From positions 1,860,001 through 1,924,000 of the forward strand of contig NZ_CP073343.1 in NCBI RefSeq assembly GCF_024397855.1: a stretch of 64,000 nt of DNA, read 5' to 3'. Below the pieces are notes generated by a model. The model had not been told where the DNA came from and made no database searches. It saw nothing but the letters and a program-made list of their open reading frames with translations. A program made the translations under genes and the position numbers. Shown here one piece after another: positions 18,521-25,831 of the stretch (position 1 is its first letter; every line of letters starts with the position of its first letter). Origin of the DNA: Marinomonas rhizomae (GTDB lineage Bacteria > Pseudomonadota > Gammaproteobacteria > Pseudomonadales > Marinomonadaceae).

Positions 18521-19462
18521 AGACGCCAAAGTGACTTCTAGTTTAGCCTGGTCCGCTGCGAAGTTACGAATGCCTTCAGACAGTTTTTCAGTGGCCATGG
18601 CGTCTTCGTTCATTGCCCAACGGAATGCAGTTTCTGTGATTGCTGCAGGAGCTGGTTTCACATCTGTCGTTGGCACCAATTTACGCTCAAGTTTGCCTTC
18701 GTCTTTTTTCAATTCTTCAAGCAGGTTAGGACTAATAGTCAAACGGTCACAGCCAGCAAGTTGCTCGATTTCGCCGATATTACGGAAGCTCGCGCCCATC
18801 ACAACAGTGTTGTAACCGTGCTGTTTGTAGTAGTTGTAGATTTCAGTCACAGAAACCACACCTGGATCAGTCTCAGCTGTGTATTCTTGACCAGTAGATT
18901 TTTTGTACCAATCAAGAATACGGCCAACGAATGGAGAGATCAGGTAAACGCCCGCTTCAGCACACGCTTGTGCTTGAGCGAAAGAGAATAGCAACGTCAA
19001 GTTACAGTTGATGCCTTCTTTTTCTAGCTCTTCTGCGGCTTTAATACCTTCCCAAGTAGACGCAGCTTTGATAAGAACGCGGTCACGAGACACGCCAGCT
19101 TCTTCATAAAGCGCAATCAATTTGCGCGCTTTTGCTAGCGTTGCTTCCTTATCAAAAGACAAACGTGCATCAACCTCAGTAGAAATACGTCCTGGTACAT
19201 ATTTTAGAATTTCAGTACCAACAATAACGGCAAGCTTGTCACCAGCGTCTAAAATTTGCTGATCTTTGTCGTTACTTTGTGTTTTTGCCCAAGCAATCGC
19301 TTGATCAAGGAAAGGGGCATACTCTGGAATTTGTGCCGCTTTAAGCATCAAAGATGGGTTAGTTGTCGCATCTTGTGGTAAAAAATCTTTGATTGCCGTG
19401 ATATCACCGGTGTCGGCCACAATGGTCGTGAACTCTTTTAATTGAGATAACTTATTGCTCAT
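18512..19462 (-). CDS. tal: Transaldolase (TalB type)
   Basis: A 316-residue transaldolase of the non-oxidative pentose phosphate pathway, transferring a dihydroxyacetone unit from sedoheptulose-7-P to glyceraldehyde-3-P. The Schiff-base lysine is in [24 protein letters not shown] and [15 protein letters not shown] segments are conserved (here [17 protein letters not shown]). It starts 5 bases after the dusA stop, so the two form an operon. Its stop codon is the first unit of a 9-bp tandem repeat. Confidence 0.95.
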   Translation of the reverse strand: MSNKLSQLKEFTTIVADTGDITAIKDFLPQDATTNPSLMLKAAQIPEYAPFLDQAIAWAKTQSNDKDQQILDAGDKLAVIVGTEILKYVPGRISTEVDARLSFDKEATLAKARKLIALYEEAGVSRDRVLIKAASTWEGIKAAEELEKEGINCNLTLLFSFAQAQACAEAGVYLISPFVGRILDWYKKSTGQEYTAETDPGVVSVTEIYNYYKQHGYNTVVMGASFRNIGEIEQLAGCDRLTISPNLLEELKKDEGKLERKLVPTTDVKPAPAAITETAFRWAMNEDAMATEKLSEGIRNFAADQAKLEVTLASML

Positions 19463-19467
19463 TGCTC

Positions 19468-20505
19468 TTATCCTTTGCGTTGATGATTTTTGACCAATTC
19501 AATGGCCTCTAATAATACATTTACCTTTGCGTCAGCTTTGTGACCATTTTCAGATAGGTAGCGACGGAACTGTTTGCCGCCGGCTTCGCCCTGAAAAATA
19601 CCCAAAATATGTCGGGTGAGGTGCATCAAGCGTTCGCCTTCTTCCAGCTTGCGTTCAACATATGGAACGAAAGCGTCTAGTGCCTCGTAGCGATCATGAA
19701 CCAAGGCCTGACCGCCAAATAATACTTCGTCGACTTGGCTTAAAATCCAAGGATTGTGATAAGCCTCGCGGCCAACCATCACACCATCGACGTGCACTAA
19801 TTGTTCTTCGCATTCTTCTAGTGTTTTTATGCCACCGTTTAGAATGATTTCAAGGTCAGGGAAATCTTTCTTCAACTGATGCACATAATGATATTTTAAC
19901 GGTGGAACTTCACGATTCTCTTTTGGACTCAAGCCTTCCAAAATTGCATTACGAGCATGGACAATAAAGGTCGTCACGCCAGTTGTCGCCACATCGCCGA
20001 CAAAATCCCGCACCACGCTGTAATCTTCTTGGTCGTCTAAACCAATGCGGTGTTTGATCGTCACCGGAATATCGCAGTTATCCTGCATCGCGCGCATGGC
20101 ATCTTTTACCTTATCAGGGTAAGCCATCAAACATGCACCGATTAAACTGTTTTGTACTCTGTCGCTTGGGCAACCCACATTAAGGTTAACCTCATCAAAG
20201 TCAGCTTGCTGCGCCATTTTTGCGCATTTTCCCAAGGCAATCGCGTCAGATCCACCTAATTGCAAGGCAATAGGGTGCTCGCAACCATCATGACGTAAGA
20301 ATCTTTCAGGATGATTACCTTGCAGCAACGCGCCCGTCGTCACCATCTCGGTATAAAGCAGCGTATTTTTGCTAAGTGTTCTAGCGAAAACCCGGTAATC
20401 GGATGTAGTCCAGTCCATCATGGGTGCAATGGAAAAGCGTCTATCCACTGTATCCTTTGATTTTGCTGGCTTAGCGCCTATAATATCTGTGATTTTATTT
20501 AGCAT
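19468..20505 (-). CDS. dusA: tRNA-dihydrouridine(20/20a) synthase DusA
   Basis: A 345-residue FMN enzyme that reduces uridine in the tRNA D-loop. [15 protein letters not shown], the catalytic cysteine in [10 protein letters not shown] and the [12 protein letters not shown] phosphate-binding region are typical of DusA. Its 5' end adjoins the integrase gene at 20660, the arrangement described for dusA-targeting integrases, where insertion restores the reading frame. The first ~20 residues here may therefore be element-supplied. Confidence 0.95.
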   Translation of the reverse strand: MLNKITDIIGAKPAKSKDTVDRRFSIAPMMDWTTSDYRVFARTLSKNTLLYTEMVTTGALLQGNHPERFLRHDGCEHPIALQLGGSDAIALGKCAKMAQQADFDEVNLNVGCPSDRVQNSLIGACLMAYPDKVKDAMRAMQDNCDIPVTIKHRIGLDDQEDYSVVRDFVGDVATTGVTTFIVHARNAILEGLSPKENREVPPLKYHYVHQLKKDFPDLEIILNGGIKTLEECEEQLVHVDGVMVGREAYHNPWILSQVDEVLFGGQALVHDRYEALDAFVPYVERKLEEGERLMHLTRHILGIFQGEAGGKQFRRYLSENGHKADAKVNVLLEAIELVKNHQRKG

Positions 20506-20659
20506 TTATATGGTCATTTTGGGTTAAAATATGGCGTTTTAGGTGGTACGGTGCTAACAAAGTGCTGAAAATTATTTTTTAGCACTGGTGTTTTAATCGC
20601 CAAATAATGCACTTAAAAAGTAATAGCTCAATTATGTCATAAAATTACAGGTTCATGGT
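20506..20659. other. Left junction of the integrated element (probable attL zone)
   Basis: This 154-base gap separates dusA from the divergent integrase. It holds an imperfect inverted repeat AGTGCT...AGCACT (about 20561-20586), which may bind integrase or Xis. The crossover core is probably in the dusA 5' end. No second copy of the dusA start was found in the window, so attR should lie beyond 64 kb. Confidence 0.45.
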
Positions 20660-21802
20660 ATGGCTAGTTACAGGAAACGACAAAAGAAAGATGGAACTTT
20701 CGTGGTTTATGCTCAAATCCGCATTAAAAAATTAGGGCAAGTTGTCTTTAGTGAAAGCGAGACCTTCGAGGGGCGTAATGCTCAGAAAAATGCTGAGATA
20801 TGGGCAAATGCCCGCGAAGCCGAAGTTAAGCGCAAACTAGATAGTGGCAAGTCACTTGTTCAACTTTCAGTTGCTGAGGGTATGGCGCGTTATGTGTTTG
20901 AGCATGAAGATGCACCAAATCCATTAGGCAGAACCAAGCGTGGCACCATGTTGCTGATGAGTAAGGAGCCTTTTTTAAAAGGTGTTCTTTTATCTGAAAT
21001 GACTTCGGCAGATTTAATGAAGTATCTTCGCAAGCGTTACCATGAAGATGGTGCTAAGCCTGCCACGGTGAATCAAGATATATGTTTTATTCGAGTGTTG
21101 GCAAAGTACGCTAGGGTTGCTTGGTCTGTTCCTATCGACCTACAAGAGATAGAAGACGCCTTAGAATTAGGCGGAAGGATGGGCATTATTGATCGTTCAG
21201 CCGCTAGAACACGTCGACCTTCGCTTGATGAACTGAGTGATATTTGTGCTTACAAACATAGAGAGAAAAATGGACAGGGAAGAAATACGCCTTTTTCAAC
21301 CCCCCTAGATGATATTGTTCTGTTTGCTATTTTTTCTACTCGACGCCTTGGTGAAATATGCCGCATTGAATGGCCTGATATTGATTTTGAAAAAGCTCAA
21401 GTCGAAATTAAAGACATGAAACACCCTCGAAAAAAGAAGGGCAACAACATGACGCTGCATTTACCTGGTCGCGTTATGGAGCTAATAAAGCGCCAGCCTA
21501 AAATAGACGGGGAGTTAAGAATATTTCCTTATGCAGAACGTACCATAGGGGCAGCATTTCAAAGGGCTTGCAAAGCAGCAAATATCGAAGATTTAACCTT
21601 TCATGATTTGCGCCATGAAGGTGTGAGTCACTTATTTGAACTTGGCTATTCAATTCCACAAGTAAGCATGATTTCGGGGCATCGCTCTTGGAGCAATTTA
21701 TCGAGATATACGCATTTAAGTAAATTAGAGCAGTTTGATAAATACGCGGACTTTGAACCAGTGAAGGACCTTGGAGAGGCCGGCTTGGTTAAGCCGATAT
21801 AG
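20660..21802 (+). CDS. int: Tyrosine recombinase (site-specific integrase), dusA-associated
   Basis: A 380-residue phage integrase. The N-terminal arm-binding region (MASYRKRQKKDGTFVVYAQI) is followed by a SAM-like core-binding domain and the catalytic domain. Catalytic residues are visible: Arg in STRRLGEICRIEW, Lys in DMKHPRKKKG, HDLRHE, GHRSW and the nucleophile Tyr in LSRYTHL. The position next to dusA marks it as the enzyme that inserted the element. The gene overlaps the convergent prtN-like gene by 14 bases at their 3' ends. Confidence 0.93.
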   Translation: MASYRKRQKKDGTFVVYAQIRIKKLGQVVFSESETFEGRNAQKNAEIWANAREAEVKRKLDSGKSLVQLSVAEGMARYVFEHEDAPNPLGRTKRGTMLLMSKEPFLKGVLLSEMTSADLMKYLRKRYHEDGAKPATVNQDICFIRVLAKYARVAWSVPIDLQEIEDALELGGRMGIIDRSAARTRRPSLDELSDICAYKHREKNGQGRNTPFSTPLDDIVLFAIFSTRRLGEICRIEWPDIDFEKAQVEIKDMKHPRKKKGNNMTLHLPGRVMELIKRQPKIDGELRIFPYAERTIGAAFQRACKAANIEDLTFHDLRHEGVSHLFELGYSIPQVSMISGHRSWSNLSRYTHLSKLEQFDKYADFEPVKDLGEAGLVKPI

Positions 21803-22154
21803 CCTCTCGCTGAGTGCGTCGGCCACGTCGCAGTGGCCCAGATTGCTCTACCGTTTGTTTCTTTGGTTCTTTGATCATGACAGGCGCTCTACCGCTTAGT
21901 AGTAGAGCTCTTTCTTTCGCTTCTTGTCTTGCTATGTCTATTGCTTCCGCTAAGTCTTCCAAATGGACGAGATACGGGCTTTTCTGAGATTGAGCCATTC
22001 TGAATGCGGGTATCATTAGTTCACCTGCATTCGCTGCTTTGTTGGCTTCGGCCAGTGTTTTGAAGTTGGTGTAGTGCAACACATCTTCAAGCTTTACCGT
22101 TGCTCGTCCTTCAAATTCTGCCATTAGTAAAAATAGTGTTTTTGAACTCATCAT
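21789..22154 (-). CDS. PrtN-family pyocin/phage activator
   Basis: A 121-residue protein matching the pyocin activator PrtN family: KTLFLLMAEFEGRATVKLED at the N terminus, then AGELMIPAFR and SQKSPYLVHLEDLAEAID. In Pseudomonas, PrtN activates pyocin late genes through P-boxes. Here it is the last gene of an operon behind the tandem csrA and a coiled-coil protein (8-base gap), so it may activate the phage late genes. The C-terminal tail is basic (PLRRGRRTQRE). Confidence 0.82.
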   Translation of the reverse strand: MMSSKTLFLLMAEFEGRATVKLEDVLHYTNFKTLAEANKAANAGELMIPAFRMAQSQKSPYLVHLEDLAEAIDIARQEAKERALLLSGRAPVMIKEPKKQTVEQSGPLRRGRRTQREAISA

Positions 22155-22162
22155 CCTTCTCC

Positions 22163-22627
22163 TTAAGCGGCTTGTTGTTTGTCTTTAAGTACTGACATGG
22201 CAAGTTCAAAGCCGTGGTAACCATGGGCGAAAACGCTTCTTTGCTGCGTGTCTAGCTCGCCGTGTTGGTTGTATGGGTTGCGCCAGTGTTTTGGGTTGGC
22301 GTATTTGGCTAGGGCTTCCAGTAGCTTGCTGTTGTCTACTTCTGCACGCTCTGCCAGTAAGTCGCTGATTCGTGAGAAAGAGGTGTTGAGCTGGTTTTCT
22401 AGTTCTTTCACCGTGCGTTCTAGCTGTTCGTTTTTGCTTTTGACGCGGTAGTTTTCCCCAGCGGCACGGGCTAAGTTGTCACGCATGCTGTCTGGCATTG
22501 ATGCGATGCAAACAAGTAGCTCGTATCCTTCTATAGCTGCGACCAATTCACCCACGGTAATTGGGTTGCTGTTGCCGTCGTGTCCTGCGACTTGGTCGCT
22601 GTTCCAGCTTATTGACTCTGTGTTCAT
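22163..22627 (-). CDS. Phage protein of unknown function with coiled coil
   Basis: I do not recognise this 154-residue protein. It contains a central coiled coil (YRVKSKNEQLERTVKELENQ) and a conserved-looking C-terminal part (YANPKHWRNPYNQHGE, VFAHGYHGFELAMSVLKD), a type found in many temperate phage early regions. It lies between csrA (15-base gap) and prtN (8-base gap) on the same strand. Its expression should therefore follow prophage induction. Confidence 0.65.
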   Translation of the reverse strand: MNTESISWNSDQVAGHDGNSNPITVGELVAAIEGYELLVCIASMPDSMRDNLARAAGENYRVKSKNEQLERTVKELENQLNTSFSRISDLLAERAEVDNSKLLEALAKYANPKHWRNPYNQHGELDTQQRSVFAHGYHGFELAMSVLKDKQQAA

Positions 22628-22642
22628 GGTGACCTCCTTGCC

Positions 22643-22948
22643 TTACGCGTTGGCCGTTGCTTGTTGGGCTTTCTCTGCTTGGATGACGTTGTAGATCTCT
22701 TCGCGATGGACGTTGATGTCTTTTGGTGCTTCGATGCCTAAACGCACTTGCATTCCTTTAATTCTTAGAGGTGTCACGCTGATGTCTTTGCCAATGTTGA
22801 TGGGTTCACCCACTTTACGAGTGACGACAAGGAGTTCTGGTGTAGCGGTACGAACGCGGATTAGGTTGCCCTTGATGCTGGAAATGGTGACTTTGATGGT
22901 GTCGCCAATGTAGATGGCTTCTTGTGGTCTGCGAGTTAGAATTAACAT
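22643..22948 (-). CDS. csrA: Tandem CsrA-like RNA-binding regulator (one and a half to two CsrA units)
   Basis: A 101-residue protein that begins as CsrA ([16 protein letters not shown], residues 1-38) and then, at about residue 39, restarts as a second nearly full unit ([20 protein letters not shown] to [14 protein letters not shown]). CsrA itself is about 61 residues and works as a dimer with swapped strands. Here the first unit lacks its VHRE helix, so a single chain may form a CsrA-dimer-like or asymmetric RNA binder. CsrA blocks or stabilises mRNAs at GGA motifs. The gene leads the csrA-orf-prtN operon, and its promoter is covered by repressor-type dyads. Confidence 0.85.
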   Translation of the reverse strand: MLILTRRPQEAIYIGDTIKVTISSIKGNLIRVRTATPELLVVTRKVGEPINIGKDISVTPLRIKGMQVRLGIEAPKDINVHREEIYNVIQAEKAQQATANA

Positions 22949-22971
22949 GATTCCTATCCTTTGGTTTGTTT

Positions 22972-23043
22972 ATTTAAGTTTGCTTAAGTCGTAACTTAGT
23001 AAAACTTAAGTTTAATGTCAAACAAATTTAGTAAAACTTAAAT
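22972..23043 (-). promoter_or_regulatory. csrA-operon promoter with three phage operator dyads
   Basis: Three 18-bp dyads lie at 22972-22989 (ATTTAAGTTTGCTTAAGT), 22994-23011 (ACTTAGTAAAACTTAAGT) and 23026-23043 (ATTTAGTAAAACTTAAAT). They share half-sites with the cI/cro operators. On the minus strand TTGACA (23016-23021) and TAAGTT (22993-22998) with 17-base spacing form a promoter whose -10 is inside the middle dyad. Repressor binding should silence the operon in the lysogen. Confidence 0.7.
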
Positions 23044-23077
23044 CATTTGTTCTGAAAAGCTATCGATGTCGTGAGGT

Positions 23078-23533
23078 TTACTTGTCGGATGGGATATCGT
23101 ATTCGACGATAATGAGTACGCCTTTAGCTATATCGTAGAGCACTAAAAGGGCATAGATGAATATTGCAGTAGTTATTGAGTTTAGTAACAGGGGAAGATT
23201 GTCAATTTGTTTGATTACTTCTGAGCTTTTGGCAGCAAGCACAATAGTCGCCGCAATTATAAGTCCAATTTGTTCTTGTATGCTGATAAGCATGCTTTTT
23301 TTGGTGTTTTTAAAAAACTCGTCACCGCCATGTTTATCAATCAGGTCTCTAATTTTTGAGAGGATAATGCCCATAGTTGTGGCATTTATTGCAAGTAGAG
23401 CAACCAGAATCGTGACTAGATTATTTTTAAAAAACTCTTGAAGAAAGCTTGTTTTGAGCCATATACCAGACAACTCTAAGAGAAACCCTAGAGCTAAAGA
23501 AATTAATGCTGTTTTAAGAATATCCTTAATCAT
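23078..23533 (-). CDS. Small multi-pass membrane protein, second gene of a lysogenic cassette
   Basis: A 151-residue protein of unknown family with about four hydrophobic helices (ALISLALGFLLELSGIW, VTILVALLAINATTMGIIL, GLIIAATIVLAA, TAIFIYALLVLYDIA) and a charged central loop. Its ATG lies inside the end of the preceding gene (8-base overlap, ATGATTAA), so translation is coupled. Being downstream of cI with no terminator between, it is likely made in the lysogen. A soluble protein plus small membrane protein is a common layout in exclusion and abortive-infection systems, but that role is inferred. Confidence 0.65.
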   Translation of the reverse strand: MIKDILKTALISLALGFLLELSGIWLKTSFLQEFFKNNLVTILVALLAINATTMGIILSKIRDLIDKHGGDEFFKNTKKSMLISIQEQIGLIIAATIVLAAKSSEVIKQIDNLPLLLNSITTAIFIYALLVLYDIAKGVLIIVEYDIPSDK

Positions 23534-24374
23534 TTATTAACTCTTTTAGAGCGTTAATAACATTAGCTTCATTCCCTTCGATTTCAAGACCTTCTAGGCT
23601 TACTTCTCTAACCGTATCTGAGGTGCTAAGTGTTTTTTTAAGTCCAGTTACGTTGATCTTAATATTACCGCCACCTTTGCTATGATAGTCGACTAGACCG
23701 CTAAGCATAGGATTGTCTTTTTCTAGTAGAAGAGCTGAATCTTTGTCTGCTTCAAATTTTAGCTTGCTCTTAGTCGCATTTGTTGCCTTTGAGAAAGATT
23801 TAATATCTTCGCTAAGGCTTTTTGACATGCTAGCCATGTTAGGAGTTATAAATTCAAACTCCACGTTTGTAACTTTTCCTTCATGTCTTTTTAGAAGAGA
23901 CCAAAACTCGTTACTTTCAAAAAGCGGTTCAAATTCAGAGACCAATTGGCGTGTAGCTAACCTTTTGTTAATGTGTGTTGTCAATAGATTAACGGCATAT
24001 ATACATTTTTTGAATGCTTTACGCCTTTTTTGAACTGCTATTAATTGTCTATCTGGATGGTTCCAAATCACGACTAAAGTCGAAGGCCAGTCATCCAAAA
24101 CCTCTCCTTTAAAGTCTTCTGTTTCACGTTCAATTTGCCTAGATCTGGCTAATTTTAGAATCATGAAATCTTCATCACAATATAGTGACTTTATTTTGAT
24201 ATTTTTTAGTGAGGGTTTGTCGGAGACTACGGAAAGAAGGCTCTGAAAAAAGAATTCATTTTTTCTTGCGATTAACTCCTCAACAGACATTAACTCGTTG
24301 AGCCAATCTACTTGTGGGGCAAACCGATTTTTAGGGAGTAATTGAAATCTGAAAAGCTCGAATATTATGGACAT
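23526..24374 (-). CDS. Unrecognised soluble protein, first gene of a lysogenic cassette
   Basis: A 282-residue protein I cannot place in a family. No signal peptide or membrane segment is evident. It shows FELFRFQLLPKN near the start, a central PSTLVVIWNHPDRQLIAV beta segment, and a C-terminal region with GGGNIKINVTGLKKTL and VREVSLEGLEIEG. It starts 21 bases after the cI stop on the same strand, and its end overlaps the membrane-protein gene. Composition is AT-rich. The likely setting is co-expression with the repressor during lysogeny. Confidence 0.65.
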   Translation of the reverse strand: MSIIFELFRFQLLPKNRFAPQVDWLNELMSVEELIARKNEFFFQSLLSVVSDKPSLKNIKIKSLYCDEDFMILKLARSRQIERETEDFKGEVLDDWPSTLVVIWNHPDRQLIAVQKRRKAFKKCIYAVNLLTTHINKRLATRQLVSEFEPLFESNEFWSLLKRHEGKVTNVEFEFITPNMASMSKSLSEDIKSFSKATNATKSKLKFEADKDSALLLEKDNPMLSGLVDYHSKGGGNIKINVTGLKKTLSTSDTVREVSLEGLEIEGNEANVINALKELIND

Positions 24375-24395
24375 TATTCATCCCTGAATTTATTT

Positions 24396-25040
24396 TTAAA
24401 ATTTATATTTTGACTCGGTCACTACACCTACGATTCTACAATTGCCATTGATCGCAAGGGGGTTATAGCTTTGATTTAGTGGCTTTAGATATTTTTGGCC
24501 AGCATCAATCACTAGTTTTTTGAAGGTGACTTCATCGGTACCATCGAGCTTAGCTACGACTAAACTTCCATTCTCTGCAGGTATGTTGGGGTTTACTAGT
24601 ATCAAACTCCCTTCAGGAACACTAATGCCACTCTGAGCAGTCATGCTATCACCAATGACTTTAAGCCAAAAAGCATTTTCTTCTACTGAAGATGGGGCTT
24701 CTTCCCATTGAATTTCATCACCGAGTGCTTGGTAATCTATAGCTTCTGTCCAAGCGCCAGCTTGTACATGGCTTATAACAGGTAGCTTTTTCATTTTTTG
24801 CTGAATAGGCGGAGCGATGACGTTGCTTTCATGCACTGAGTCAACCCCTGATATCAACCAGTTGGCTTGTGTTTTTAGTGTCTGGGCCAGCTTATATAAA
24901 TTTTCCCCCTTCGGTGCTGTTGTGTCGCTTTCCCATTGAGAAACCGTGACGTGAGAAACCCCAACTAATTTTGATAGCTGCAATTGAGTGATGTTTTGCT
25001 CATTACGCTTTTCGCGAATTCGTAATCCTAAGGTCTTCAT
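24396..25040 (-). CDS. CI-like phage repressor (XRE + S24 peptidase)
   Basis: A 214-residue self-cleaving repressor. The N-terminal helix-turn-helix (ITQLQLSKLVGVSHVTVSQW, residues ~17-36) binds operators. The C-terminal S24 domain carries the cleavage site (HVQAGAWTE), the serine in VIGDSMTAQSG and the lysine in EVTFKKLVID. DNA damage would trigger RecA-assisted cleavage and induction. It is divergent from the cro-like gene, with paired operators in between. Downstream on the same strand follows the two-gene cassette. Confidence 0.92.
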   Translation of the reverse strand: MKTLGLRIREKRNEQNITQLQLSKLVGVSHVTVSQWESDTTAPKGENLYKLAQTLKTQANWLISGVDSVHESNVIAPPIQQKMKKLPVISHVQAGAWTEAIDYQALGDEIQWEEAPSSVEENAFWLKVIGDSMTAQSGISVPEGSLILVNPNIPAENGSLVVAKLDGTDEVTFKKLVIDAGQKYLKPLNQSYNPLAINGNCRIVGVVTESKYKF

Positions 25041-25041
25041 G

Positions 25042-25128
25042 TAAGGAATCCTAAATTATTTATATAAGTAATCTTAAGTTATCTTGACTTAAGTTTTCCT
25101 AAGACATTAAACTTAGGAAAACCTAAAT
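25042..25128. promoter_or_regulatory. cI/cro divergent promoter and operators
   Basis: Clear 18-bp dyads lie at 25087-25104 (ACTTAAGTTTTCCTAAGA) and 25111-25128 (ACTTAGGAAAACCTAAAT). Weaker half-site pairs lie near 25071-25088 and 25042-25056. TTGACT (25084-25089), 17 bases, TTAAAC (25107-25112) would drive cro rightwards, with both main dyads overlapping it. Confidence 0.7.
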
Positions 25129-25145
25129 AGCGGATTGAACGAAAC

Positions 25146-25331
25146 ATGCTCAAACAACGATTGATTGATCACTTTGGTAGCGGGACGAAACTTGCTGAGT
25201 TTTTAAAAATTTCACAAAGCTCTGTCTCCCAATGGGGCGATGTGATCCCCGAGAAACAAGCCCTCCGAATCGAAAAGCTGACCAATGGCGCATTGAAGTA
25301 CGACCCAGCGCTTTATACCAAACCAGCTTAG
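25146..25331 (+). CDS. Cro-like regulator
   Basis: A 61-residue small DNA-binding protein (FGSGTKLAEFLKISQSSVSQ helix-turn-helix; ...IPEKQALRIEKLTNG), the typical Cro/YdaS-like form encoded divergently from a CI repressor. It should bind the shared operators and turn off cI during lytic growth. The ATG has GAAC-rich rather than strong Shine-Dalgarno sequence upstream. Confidence 0.82.
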   Translation: MLKQRLIDHFGSGTKLAEFLKISQSSVSQWGDVIPEKQALRIEKLTNGALKYDPALYTKPA

Positions 25332-25378
25332 CGAACGTTTTTGAATCAAAACACGTTTAATTATTCCAGGAGAAAACA

Positions 25379-25828
25379 ATGGATCACAGCGATCACATTG
25401 ACCAAGCCATTTACGACACGGTGCATAACTCGGATCTTTCCGCGAAGCAAATTGCGCCTTTACTTGGGACTGGTCATCAAGTCTTGCTCAACAAGGCAAA
25501 CCCCCAGTCTGAAACGCACAAAATGACTTTGCGTGAAGCCGTGGCAATCCAGTTGGTAACTGGCAATCATGCCATCTATCGGGCTATGGGCATGGAGCTA
25601 AGCATTAAGGCGAAGCAAGCCGCGCCACTGGGTATTTTGGAATCGGTGTTGAAGGCCGGTAAAGAGCATGGCGATGTATTGACGGTGATTCATAAATCCA
25701 TGGAAGACGGCAGGTTATCCATGCGTGAGCAAGAGCAATGCCAGCGCGAAATCACAGAAGCCATCGAAGCGCTGATGGATCTTCGTGAAGCCGTGCTTGA
25801 ACACAGCAAGAAACAGATTAAGGGGTGA
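25379..25828 (+). CDS. Phage regulatory protein of the CII family
   Basis: A 149-residue protein of the Phage_CII type found after cro in many P2-like or transducing proteobacterial phages. It has IDQAIYDTVHNSDLSAKQIA at the start, the NPQSETHKMTLREAVAIQLV segment and a helical C terminus. The ATG follows CCAGGAGAAAACA, an ideal ribosome site. It would regulate the lysis/lysogeny choice or early genes. It is immediately followed by the methyltransferase gene (3-base gap). Confidence 0.72.
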   Translation: MDHSDHIDQAIYDTVHNSDLSAKQIAPLLGTGHQVLLNKANPQSETHKMTLREAVAIQLVTGNHAIYRAMGMELSIKAKQAAPLGILESVLKAGKEHGDVLTVIHKSMEDGRLSMREQEQCQREITEAIEALMDLREAVLEHSKKQIKG

Positions 25829-25831
25829 GTC

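Noticed and set aside
18341..18541. Open frame encoding repeated HLK tripeptides
   Set aside because: It is only the translation of the 9-bp tandem array on the strand opposite tal; it has no ribosome site, and a real gene's end overlaps it.
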